Source of the DNA: JAFGPF01 sp964409485
GTDB lineage: Bacteria; Chloroflexota; Dehalococcoidia; Dehalococcoidales; RBG-16-60-22
Assembly: GCA_964409485.1 (NCBI GenBank)
Contig: CAYPDM010000062.1
Span: forward strand, 1-8,320
DNA length: 8,320 nucleotides
Reading direction: 5' to 3'
Position 1 is the first letter of the stretch, and each line of letters begins with the position of its first letter. Positions 1 to 5,628 of this stretch are shown one piece after another. The translations under genes were made by a program, and so were the position numbers. The notes under the pieces are model-generated. The model was not told where the DNA came from and made no database searches. It worked only from the letters and a program-made list of their open reading frames with translations.

Positions 1-194
1 TGCCAGTCACCCAGGCCGGTATAGAATCCCCAGGAAAAATTAAGCGGCAGCCCTTCCAGGTGCTCTTTACCGTTCAGCCAGTAGATGCTGTCGGCGTTTC
101 CCGTGTTTTTAAAACCGGCGCCATCCCTCATCATCTGGGGTACCGTGGCTATGTTCAGAGTTTTTAACAGATGCTCGTATTTTCGCTTTGCCAT
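1..194 (-). CDS. cupin-type protein, N-terminal fragment (runs off window)
   Basis: This is the first 64 codons of a gene read leftwards and cut by the window edge. The translation begins MAKRKYEHLL and contains GNADSIYWLNGKEHLEGL, followed by a WGFYTGLGDW segment. All of this aligns closely with residues 1-70 of the complete bicupin protein just upstream (259-1353), so the two are paralogs from a tandem duplication. The start is well supported: AAGGAGG (complement of 205-211) lies 10 nt before the ATG. Only 64 bp separate it from the preceding gene's stop and no terminator is evident between them, so co-transcription is likely. The metal-binding His/Glu motifs would lie beyond the edge, so the cupin assignment rests on the paralog. 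The biochemical function is unknown. Confidence 0.8.
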   Translation of the reverse strand, partial: MAKRKYEHLLKTLNIATVPQMMRDGAGFKNTGNADSIYWLNGKEHLEGLPLNFSWGFYTGLGDW

Positions 195-258
195 TTTTAG
201 TTAACCTCCTTGGATATTTAATAATTAAAATTAATTGATATACGGTCGGTAATAATGA

Positions 259-1353
259 TTAATCTACAGCGGTGGTTTTATGCTCGCCGCCCAGGGATAT
301 CAGGTAGAATGCGTAGGGTCTATCGACCCACCTGACTACCACCGGGTTATGCGGCAATCCTTTAGGGCAAACAACGACGGTGGGTTTATCAAAGATATAC
401 CTTTCATGCTCTTCACCCAAATCTATCTCAATCTTCGCCCCCAGGTAATTAATATCAGCGGGGTCGAGGCCGGCGAAAACCAGGACTTCATCGGTGGGAT
501 GTACATGCGCGCCGACGCCGCGGTGCCAGATGCCGGGTTTACTAAAGAAGCCCCAGTTGATACTCATTTCCAGTCCTTCCAGGTCCTTACCGTAAAACCA
601 CGCCAGGTGGTCGGCGTTGCCCGGTCCCAGTTGCGGTGCACTGGCAGCCATTTGTTCTCTCTGCTCCGGCGTCAACCCGTCCAGGACCCTCTGTCCCCGC
701 TGCGTTATCATGCGCGTTTTAAGCGGTTTAATCAGGTGGGCATATTTACCGGTCGGTTTGGTCGGGTTTTTCTTCAGCCGCTTCTCCGAAACATAAGAGG
801 TCATCCCTACCTGTCTTCCGCTTTTGGCCGCCGCTTCCTGCATCGCCTTCATCGCCTCCTCCGATACGCCGTCACCCATCCAGGTTGTCGTGGGTACGTT
901 GCCCAGGGATGCCAGGTAGAAACCGAAACCCTTGGGACTCCACACCCTCCTGGTGGTTAACGGACAATGGGGCATACCGGCGGGGACGACGACGATGGTG
1001 GGCTCGTCGAACGTGTACGCTTCCTGTTCCTCACCCAGGCATATCTCGATTTCCGCCCCCAGGTAATTAAGGTTGGCCGAATCGAGACCGACAAAAACGA
1101 GACATTCCGGGTAGGGGTGCGTGTGAGGGTCCTGACCGGTGTGCCAGTCACCGATACCGCTATAGAATCCCCAGGTAAAATTTAGATTCAGCCCTTCCAG
1201 GTGGTCTCTACCGTTCAGCCACACGATGCTATCGGCATTTCCCGGTCCGTTGGCAAAAGCGCCTTTCGGCACTTTGAGGTCCTTCATTACATTCGTATCC
1301 ATGCCGCCGATACTCAAGGGTTTAACCAGATGTTCGTACTTTCTGTTCGCCAT
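259..1353 (-). CDS. two-domain cupin (bicupin) protein of unknown function
   Basis: This 364-residue protein is built from two homologous halves. Each half opens with a KYxHLxKPL segment (about residues 5-13 and 203-211), then GPGNAD, then WGFxS, then a cupin core. Domain 1 shows H77-T-H79 with E83 in cupin motif 1 and PAGMPH (H129) in motif 2. Domain 2 shows H283-V-H285 with E289, and PKGLPH (H335). Both halves therefore keep a complete 3-His/1-Glu metal-binding set, which in the family normally holds Fe, Mn, Ni or Zn. A charged linker (about 160-200) joins them. There is no signal peptide or membrane segment, so it should be cytoplasmic. The ATG at 1353 is preceded by AAAGGAGT (complement of 1363-1370, 9-nt spacing). 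A partial paralog lies directly downstream. The cupin fold is a sequence-motif inference; dioxygenase, isomerase or non-enzymatic roles are all possible and the substrate is not recognisable. Confidence 0.85.
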   Translation of the reverse strand: MANRKYEHLVKPLSIGGMDTNVMKDLKVPKGAFANGPGNADSIVWLNGRDHLEGLNLNFTWGFYSGIGDWHTGQDPHTHPYPECLVFVGLDSANLNYLGAEIEICLGEEQEAYTFDEPTIVVVPAGMPHCPLTTRRVWSPKGFGFYLASLGNVPTTTWMGDGVSEEAMKAMQEAAAKSGRQVGMTSYVSEKRLKKNPTKPTGKYAHLIKPLKTRMITQRGQRVLDGLTPEQREQMAASAPQLGPGNADHLAWFYGKDLEGLEMSINWGFFSKPGIWHRGVGAHVHPTDEVLVFAGLDPADINYLGAKIEIDLGEEHERYIFDKPTVVVCPKGLPHNPVVVRWVDRPYAFYLISLGGEHKTTAVD

Positions 1354-1381
1354 TTGAATTACACTCCTTTGTCAAATAAGG

Positions 1382-1387
1382 ATTATA
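1382..1387 (-). promoter_or_regulatory. candidate -10 box for the bicupin gene
   Basis: TATAAT on the minus strand, about 29 bp upstream of the bicupin ATG and just ahead of its ribosome binding site. This would give a short 5' leader of about 20 nt. No convincing -35 hexamer is present at 16-18 bp, so this is only a weak candidate. Confidence 0.25.
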
Positions 1388-1429
1388 GTTGACCTGCCCC
1401 GATAATACGTCCCGCCCGGTAACCAAGCT

Positions 1430-1766
1430 TTTTCTGTATAACAGCTTCTGGGTCAGTCGAAACTAATAGAACTAAGCGGTCAAATGTGATTATAACTCTT
1501 TCTCCACTACTCAATCAATATCCTGGCTTCTTTTAGTGCCGTGAACATTTCCCGGTCCAGTAATTCATCCCGCAGTTTCCCGCTAAATGACTCAATAAAA
1601 TCGTTCCGACAGGGGCTGCCGCGTTAAATAAAGAGGGTTTCATTCACAGTCGGTTAAGCCATTTCCTCAATGGCCCGGCAGTAAATACAGGACTATTATC
1701 CGAGCGAATAATGTACGGGGATTCCCCAGAATATGAAAATATTAAAGCTAGATGAAAGTAAATACG
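1430..1766 (-). pseudogene. decayed IS3-family transposase (OrfB integrase core) remnant
   Basis: The minus strand, read across frames, gives the C-terminal half of an IS3-type DDE transposase. One frame reads YIIRSDNSPVFTA then RKWLNRL and ends in TGA at 1646-1644. After a frameshift near 1645 a second frame reads a GSP segment, then IESFSGKLRDELLDREMF and LKEARILIE. Next come TAG (1509-1507), WRKSYNHI, TGA and PLSS. These match the hallmark IRSDNGPEF, ESFNGKLRDELL and WRxxYNxxRPHSSL segments of the family. The two later stops sit where Gln and Arg codons are expected (CAG to TAG, CGA to TGA), and a further TAA interrupts the stretch before GSP. There is therefore at least one frameshift and three premature stops, and the N-terminal half is absent. 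It cannot encode an active enzyme. No clear terminal inverted repeats or target duplication were seen, so the boundaries are approximate. Confidence 0.75.
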
Positions 1767-1833
1767 CGGGGGAAAGTTCTACCTTGTGTAATGCGCGGCC
1801 TGCTTGAAACTAAAAATCGTTGAATCAGCTCAT

Positions 1834-1861
1834 TCCTGGAACAATCGCCTAAAGTCCAGGA
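1834..1861. repeat. 7-bp inverted repeat downstream of the anchored TasA-like gene
   Basis: TCCTGGA (1834-1840) and its exact reverse complement TCCAGGA (1855-1861) are separated by 14 nt. It lies 11 bp past the stop of the 330-aa gene, where a terminator for the surface-protein operon would be expected. In the minus-strand direction no T-run follows; a T-rich tract (TTTAATTTT) follows only on the plus strand. It may be a weak hairpin terminator, a residue of the neighbouring insertion sequence, or chance. Confidence 0.3.
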
Positions 1862-1871
1862 TTTAATTTTA

Positions 1872-2864
1872 TCAGCCTTTCACTACACGCCTTCTATCCC
1901 GCCGTTTGCGCTCAAAATAAGCAAGTATTATCATTACCAGTGTTCCACATACCGCTATAATAAGACTAATCCGGCTTAGCATTTCCCGGGCAGATGAGCT
2001 TATTATCGAGGAAATGTTCCCAAGAGCCGTTTTTGTCAGGGAATCTTTAGAACCCGGCAGGTCTGGCTTGAGATTATCATCTGCGGAGGGTGGTATAACC
2101 TCTCCGGAATCATCAGCCGTGTCTGTTTCCGATGAGTGGATTATTGTGGTATTACCACTGGTATCTGCGGTGTGCTGCTCGCCGGCTGCCGTACCGGAAT
2201 CAGTTATATCTTCTATTACTTCCTCATTACCTTGCGTATAACTAACGGCGGTATCTCCCGGTAAATAGCCTCCCCCGGGTATCGCGGGTGTTGAAGCAGA
2301 TGGCCTTTCCACGAGTAAATTTTGCGTGAGTACGTAATGTATGTTGAAAGAAACACTGTCTCCTTGAATATTATTCGAAGTCTGCGGCGGGATAGCCCAT
2401 CTCCATTGTATCTGGATAGCTCCTCCAACCTGTAACTCCTGGTCACTAAGCTGAAGCGGGTAACTGATACTTCCGGGAAATGAGTTTAAAGCTACCGGGA
2501 GTTCAAAGCCGGGCGATGCCGTATATGGTGAGATGTTCCCCCCCAGGATATCCAGTGTTAAGTACTGACTAAGTTCACCCGGTTCTTCGGTATTGCCTGT
2601 CTCGGCTTCCGGATTTTCCCCTTCCAGGTCTGTTATGCCATCTATCCATACAGCCAAGTAACCGCTAACGATACCGGCATTGCGTATATCAACAGGTACC
2701 ACTCCACTAGACCCGGGCGCGATATTGTTAATCTCCCAGGGAACTATCAGGCCCTCATCTATCACCAGGTCAAGGCCTTCGTCGGCTTTTACCGGACTTA
2801 CAGCCGCAAGGTGTAAGACCAGCACAGCACAAACCACGACCAATTTGTATAGTGTAGTTAACAT
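1872..2864 (-). CDS. exported TasA-like-domain protein with C-terminal membrane anchor
   Basis: This 330-residue protein has a conventional signal peptide (about 1-27, hydrophobic core then SPVKA before DEG). A beta-rich domain follows (about 30-182), then an acidic Ser/Thr/Pro/Asp-rich stretch (about 185-280) that looks like an extended stalk. It ends with a transmembrane helix (about 299-317) and a basic tail, ERKRRDRRR. The beta domain is related to the two upstream TasA-like proteins: it shares an APG...N.G..SGYLAV segment and NNIQGDSVSFNIHYVLTQ, compared with NDIQGDSVSVNITFVLEQ in the 206-aa protein. It lacks the YFSDTE motif after the signal peptide and has no LPxTG sorting signal. It is the last gene of the cluster, and the likely role, by inference, is a cell-surface anchor or assembly partner, roughly as TapA serves TasA in Bacillus. 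It is not recognisably TapA. The ATG is preceded by a weak AGGG. Confidence 0.75.
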   Translation of the reverse strand: MLTTLYKLVVVCAVLVLHLAAVSPVKADEGLDLVIDEGLIVPWEINNIAPGSSGVVPVDIRNAGIVSGYLAVWIDGITDLEGENPEAETGNTEEPGELSQYLTLDILGGNISPYTASPGFELPVALNSFPGSISYPLQLSDQELQVGGAIQIQWRWAIPPQTSNNIQGDSVSFNIHYVLTQNLLVERPSASTPAIPGGGYLPGDTAVSYTQGNEEVIEDITDSGTAAGEQHTADTSGNTTIIHSSETDTADDSGEVIPPSADDNLKPDLPGSKDSLTKTALGNISSIISSSAREMLSRISLIIAVCGTLVMIILAYFERKRRDRRRVVKG

Positions 2865-2924
2865 GTTTTTTAATGCCCTGAAAACAGATTTAACATCAAA
2901 GGACAGCCCCGGTTAATAATACAG

Positions 2925-3068
2925 CTACCAACTTGCAGCGAAGCGTATAATATTATCCGCAGAACTCTCCGTATCGGCGAAGTATCCCAGCGCGGGTCCG
3001 GCGCAATGGAAGATAAGCCCGAGCAGTAGATAAACCGTGATAATGAGTATTAAACGTTTTAGACTCAT
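2925..3068 (-). CDS. 47-aa mini-protein with SipW-type signal peptide and YFADTESS motif
   Basis: A short minus-strand ORF starts MSLKRLILII, continues through a strongly hydrophobic stretch to about residue 23, then reads GYFADTESSADNIIRF and stops at AASW. The arrangement of hydrophobic signal followed by G-Y-F-x-D-T-E-S-S-x-D-N-I matches the start of the 206-aa TasA-like protein (TYAYFSDTESSTDNI). That is the signature processed by SipW-type peptidases. The reading frame has a TGA immediately before the ATG, so the start is fixed, with GGGAAGG about 4 nt upstream (short spacing). It lies 85 bp after one TasA-like gene and 60 bp before the anchored gene, on the same strand. Cleavage after LG or nearby would release a peptide of only about 19-20 residues. 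It could be a real micro-protein (minor subunit, nucleator or secreted peptide) or the relic of a truncated TasA paralog. Confidence 0.65.
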   Translation of the reverse strand: MSLKRLILIITVYLLLGLIFHCAGPALGYFADTESSADNIIRFAASW

Positions 3069-3095
3069 TCATCCTTCCCGTATTTTAGCTTTTAT

Positions 3096-3120
3096 CGGAT
3101 GTCATCATCCGTTTCCGGAT
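3096..3120 (-). other. two overlapping, mutually exclusive hairpins in the intergenic mRNA
   Basis: Read on the minus strand, ATCCG-GAAA-CGGAT (3120 to 3107) forms a 5-bp stem closed by a GNRA tetraloop. CGGATG-ATGA-CATCCG (3111 to 3096) forms a 6-bp stem. The two share the CGGAT strand, so only one can form at a time. They lie between a TasA-like gene and the 47-aa ORF, about 30 nt before that ORF's start. They may affect stability or translation of the downstream genes; this is inference from pairing alone. Confidence 0.35.
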
Positions 3121-3153
3121 TCAAGTTTTCCTGTGTATCATAAAAGTATATAC

Positions 3154-3732
3154 TTACTGGTTCAGTATGAAATTCATGGTTATCACGATGCCATCGTTGT
3201 AATACCCCCACCAGATTCCGCTATCCGTTGTAATCTCAATGGTAAAGTCCTTGGTGGCTCCGGTGGCCAGGCCGCTCTGCCCGGACAGGTCGGTGTAGGT
3301 CACATCCTGTATGTCTATGTAAGTGTTGTCGTTATCGTCGTTAACGAGAGCAAGCAGGTCGGTACTATCATAACTTAAGGTAGTAACCTCAAAAAGGGCC
3401 GCGGTCTGGTTTGCGGACATGTCAATTGTGTTTGGGGAGCCGTCACTTTCCAGGTACGAGAAAGATATATCCAGGCTTGAGCCGGCGACATTCCCGTTAT
3501 TTTTAAGCACTATTGTATTCGGACCAACGTTACCTCCAGGCACTATGGCGGTATTATACAGAGTCTGGGTGACTCCATCGGTATCGTCGGTCTTCAGGTC
3601 CAGTGTGCCAGAAACCACATGGTCTGCGGTAGAGGCCTCGTCATCATTGAACAAAGCCCAGGTACCTGCGGAAAAAGCCGTACCTAAGAGCGCCAATATA
3701 AAAATGACGACAATGCTTCTCATAATTACCAT
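3154..3732 (-). CDS. TasA/camelysin-like secreted protein (second paralog)
   Basis: With the preferred ATG this is 192 residues, close to the usual size of the TasA/CalY family. The N-terminus MVIMRSIVVIFILALLG is a signal peptide, followed by GTWALFNDDEAS, the counterpart of GTYAYFSDTESS in the neighbour. Then come SGTLDL and a beta-sandwich with IVPG....TIVLKNNGNVAGSSLDIS (about 63-90), an acidic NDDNDNTYIDIQD stretch (131-143) that could bind Ca2+, and a final strand ending MNFILNQ. I chose ATG 3732 because GGTGAG (complement of 3740-3745) sits 7 nt upstream; TTG 3747, GTG 3744 and ATG 3723 are alternatives in frame. It lies 107 bp downstream of the 206-aa paralog. The expected role is an exported fibre or coat subunit processed by the clustered SipW-like peptidase. 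Membership is inferred from the motifs and gene order. Confidence 0.85.
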   Translation of the reverse strand: MVIMRSIVVIFILALLGTAFSAGTWALFNDDEASTADHVVSGTLDLKTDDTDGVTQTLYNTAIVPGGNVGPNTIVLKNNGNVAGSSLDISFSYLESDGSPNTIDMSANQTAALFEVTTLSYDSTDLLALVNDDNDNTYIDIQDVTYTDLSGQSGLATGATKDFTIEITTDSGIWWGYYNDGIVITMNFILNQ

Positions 3733-3739
3733 AGAGTTA

Positions 3740-3745
3740 CTCACC
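3740..3745 (-). promoter_or_regulatory. ribosome binding site deciding the second TasA-like start
   Basis: GGTGAG on the minus strand is 7 nt upstream of ATG 3732. It overlaps the alternative TTG/GTG codons at 3747 and 3744, so those are less likely starts. The ATG at 3723 has no better site of its own. Confidence 0.5.
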
Positions 3746-3754
3746 AAATATAGA

Positions 3755-3760
3755 ATTATA
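3755..3760 (-). promoter_or_regulatory. candidate internal -10 box
   Basis: A perfect TATAAT on the minus strand, about 22 bp before ATG 3732, in the 107-bp gap between the two TasA-like genes. No good -35 element precedes it at normal spacing. It might allow separate expression of the distal three genes, but an AT-rich chance match is equally possible. Confidence 0.22.
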
Positions 3761-3839
3761 GCGATTCAAGAACATACTGAACTTACCCACCAATATACAA
3801 TATACAGGGGTACTTCAGGTGCTTACAGTGCGTGTGGTT

Positions 3840-4460
3840 TTAGTCTGCGGCGCCCTGTTCCAGAACGAAGGTGATGTTAACGCTGACACTATCTCCCTGG
3901 ATGTCATTTCCGGCGCCAATCGGCACCTGCCACAGCACTAAGAAGTCATCCTCTGCCGTAGCAGTCATGTTCTCGCTTGCATTCCAGCTCTTACTGCCAT
4001 AATTGTCAACGACAGCATAGTTCAGGGGAGTACCGAAACTGTAGGTGGTATTATCGGACTTGAGGCCAACATCCCCGGCACTCCAGTCGCTGCTCTGGTC
4101 CACATCGATATACATGGCTATCTCGGCATTAGCGCCCAACTCACCGCTACCACCCTCATATTCGGTACCGCCCGCTCCCGGCGTGTTGGTCACCGCAGAA
4201 GTAGAGATATCCAGTTCGCCTTCCAGGCTGCCGACATTTTTCAGTGTGCTGTTATCCGATCCGAAATCGCCCGGTGCAACATTACTTACGCTTAGCGTGG
4301 TCACCGCGATATTACCAGCGTTAATGTTCAGGTCCAGAGTACCCGCCGTCAGGATGTTGTCCGTGCTGGATTCGGTATCACTGAAGTAGGCGTAAGTACC
4401 GGCACCGATAACTCCTATGACCAAAAGCGCGGTTATGGTTAAACCAAGTATCTTTTTCAT
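3840..4460 (-). CDS. TasA/camelysin-like secreted fibre protein
   Basis: This 206-residue protein begins MKKILGLTITALLVIGVIGAG, a signal peptide, followed by TYAYFSDTESSTDNILTAGTLDL (22-44). That is the classic SipW-dependent signature of TasA, CalY and camelysin proteins: the hydrophobic core, then cleavage near A24, then YFSDTE and A-G-TLDL. The mature part shows VAPG and LKNVGSLEGELDIS (about 61-86), a YIDVDQSSDW segment (117-126), and a C-terminal strand NDIQGDSVSVNITFVLEQ (185-202). The last is shared with the anchored 330-aa protein. In Bacillus, TasA forms extracellular matrix fibres; a comparable structural role is likely here but not shown. The start is clear, with AAAGGAGA 8 nt upstream. 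It begins only 4 bp after the stop of the signal peptidase gene, so translation is probably coupled and the two proteins are made together. Confidence 0.9.
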   Translation of the reverse strand: MKKILGLTITALLVIGVIGAGTYAYFSDTESSTDNILTAGTLDLNINAGNIAVTTLSVSNVAPGDFGSDNSTLKNVGSLEGELDISTSAVTNTPGAGGTEYEGGSGELGANAEIAMYIDVDQSSDWSAGDVGLKSDNTTYSFGTPLNYAVVDNYGSKSWNASENMTATAEDDFLVLWQVPIGAGNDIQGDSVSVNITFVLEQGAAD

Positions 4461-4464
4461 CCTA

Positions 4465-5064
4465 TCATTCTCCTTTCGTGTGCACTACTGATGTATGTAA
4501 GTTTTCAATATCAGGTGCAGGTTTTTGCTTTTTCCCGATTAAACCTCCTTTTTGATGGATTTTCCGGTCATCTTTAAATGCTTCTTTAATGATTTCTTTA
4601 ATAATCAGTGCTAAAAGAAATATCGCCGGTAAAATAATTGTAATAAACCAGCCTATTTTAGTTCTGATAAACATATTCAGCTTACCTACGTATGGAATAT
4701 ATGAAATATAGCAACCTTCAACATCCGATAAGCGGGATACCGGCCAGGGATCCGGATCCTCCATGGCGTCACCTTTAGTGACCAGTGTGTCTCCCGTAAC
4801 AGAAACGACGCGATGGGTAACCAGCGCTTCGTTATGCCGGTAAGTAATGATGCTTCCCGGCTCAATCTTATCGGCAAACAGGTGGTTGGGGCTTCCGACG
4901 AGCACAAGGTCGCCGCTATTAATTGCCGGCTGCATACTGTCACTTAAAACGATGTAAGCATCGTAGTCATCAGAGAAGTAGAAAAATCCCATTATTCCCA
5001 CGAAGATTAAAAGCACTGTAGATACCGTAATTTTTAGCAGTCTTATAGCGTATCGACGCCACAT
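4465..5064 (-). CDS. sipW: signal peptidase I, SipW (ER/archaeal) type
   Basis: This 199-residue membrane protease is predicted to remove signal peptides from the TasA-like proteins encoded next to it. A first transmembrane helix (about 9-30) is followed by the catalytic box VLSDSMQPAINSGDLV with nucleophile Ser43. Next comes ALVTHRVVSV with His84 in the place where bacterial-type enzymes have Lys, and then TKGDAMEDPDPWPV, which supplies the conserved Asp (D99 and/or D105). The Ser/His arrangement marks the ER/archaeal/SipW branch. A second hydrophobic helix (about 139-157) and a basic tail follow; such a C-terminal helix is common in this branch. Length and architecture are typical. The ATG has GGGG 6 nt upstream. 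It is the first gene of the cluster and its stop is 4 bp from the 206-aa TasA-like start. The gene symbol is by family resemblance. Confidence 0.92.
   Translation of the reverse strand: MWRRYAIRLLKITVSTVLLIFVGIMGFFYFSDDYDAYIVLSDSMQPAINSGDLVLVGSPNHLFADKIEPGSIITYRHNEALVTHRVVSVTGDTLVTKGDAMEDPDPWPVSRLSDVEGCYISYIPYVGKLNMFIRTKIGWFITIILPAIFLLALIIKEIIKEAFKDDRKIHQKGGLIGKKQKPAPDIENLHTSVVHTKGE
4469..4476 (-). promoter_or_regulatory. ribosome binding site for tasA-like gene inside the end of the peptidase gene
   Basis: AAAGGAGA on the minus strand lies within the last codons of the signal peptidase gene and 8 nt before the TasA-like ATG at 4460. It is the strongest such site in the cluster, which suggests high translation of this subunit relative to the peptidase. 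Confidence 0.7.
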
Positions 5065-5185
5065 ATTATTCCCCAGGGCAACATCCGCTCATTCATTTAT
5101 ACCAATAGCGCATAAAATACCGTATACGCAAAGTTGTATCCCTTATACATACTTGATATTGTATTAAAGTAGAAGCATAAAAATG

Positions 5186-5203
5186 ATGGGGGTTAATGCC
5201 CAT
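5186..5203. terminator. possible bidirectional hairpin flanked by A/T runs
   Basis: ATGGG (5186-5190) pairs with CCCAT (5199-5203) over an 8-nt loop. The stem is flanked by AAAAA on the left and TTTTT on the right, so it would resemble a short intrinsic terminator in either direction. The stem is only 5 bp, and no gene on the plus strand ends here. It might insulate the signal peptidase cluster from transcription coming across the gap. Confidence 0.28.
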
Positions 5204-5253
5204 TTTTGCTAGGTGATACTTTATTTTCTATGAAAGGTAAAAGACTACGTTAA

Positions 5254-5280
5254 GTCACAGGCCGATATGATTTCTGTGAC
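5254..5280. repeat. 7-bp perfect inverted repeat upstream of the sipW-like gene
   Basis: GTCACAG (5254-5260) and CTGTGAC (5274-5280) are exact reverse complements separated by 13 nt, about 190 bp upstream of the signal peptidase start. The half-sites face the opposite way from a CRP/FNR box (TGTGA...TCACA), so it is not that. It may be an operator for an unknown dimeric regulator or an RNA hairpin; a T-rich ATTTT follows on the plus strand. Confidence 0.35.
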
Positions 5281-5614
5281 ATTTTGCCGTCTATATATAT
5301 AGATTGACCGAGAATTCCTCAATAAATTGATTTAATTGCGGCAGAAATAGTATAATCATTTGACCGCATAGCGCGAGAATAACCATCCATCCACAACACN
5401 NNNNNNNNNNNNNNNNNNNNNNNNNNNNNNNNNNNNNNNNNNNNNNNNNNNNNNNNNNNNNNNNNNNNNNNNNNNNNNNNNNNNNNNNNNNNNNNNNNNA
5501 TTTACTTTCATTCCTTATATACCTTTTCACCGTTGACTATCCCCCCAAACATTAAAGGCGAGGTGAAAGTTGAGATAATATAAGTACTGCAATAACCTGG
5601 CAGTAAATATCTTT

Positions 5615-5623
5615 AAGGAGGAG
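5615..5623 (+). promoter_or_regulatory. strong ribosome binding site for the leader ORF
   Basis: AAGGAGGAG with its AGGAGG core 7 nt before ATG 5629, but about 36 nt before the enzyme's ATG at 5658. It therefore serves the short leader ORF directly, and the enzyme only through coupling. Confidence 0.6.
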
Positions 5624-5628
5624 TTTAG

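Larger units (their letters stand above)
5065..5628. other. intergenic region with assembly gap
   Basis: This stretch lies between the divergent signal peptidase cluster and the enolase-superfamily gene. It is AT-rich and contains the two inverted repeats listed separately and a run of exactly 100 Ns at 5400-5499, a size normally used as a placeholder for an unknown distance. An open frame runs through the Ns on the minus strand, but its left part (stop at 5291) is only about 36 codons and cannot be judged. The promoters for both flanking transcripts should be here; I could not identify a convincing -35/-10 pair for either. Confidence 0.7.

Noticed and set aside
280..960. 226-codon plus-strand open frame opposite the bicupin gene
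   Set aside because: It is antisense to a gene with clear family motifs and a good ribosome binding site, and its translation resembles nothing recognisable.
1741..1871. N-terminal half of the transposase or an IS end
   Set aside because: Beyond about 1766 the translations no longer match the family and no matching terminal inverted repeat pair was found.
5254..5280. CRP/FNR binding site
   Set aside because: The half-sites read TCACA...TGTGA, the reverse of the TGTGA...TCACA arrangement, and the spacer is 13 rather than 6 nt.
5161..5290. Cyclic-di-GMP or other riboswitch upstream of the signal peptidase gene
   Set aside because: I compared the region with the conserved core of the GEMM class and did not find it; only simple short hairpins are present.
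5291..5530. Minus-strand open frame running through the N gap
   Set aside because: Most of its middle is Ns, so the frame on the two sides cannot be linked. The left piece has a hydrophobic stretch (WMVILALCGQMIILFL) that could end a small membrane protein, but about 36 codons without a start are not enough to call it.
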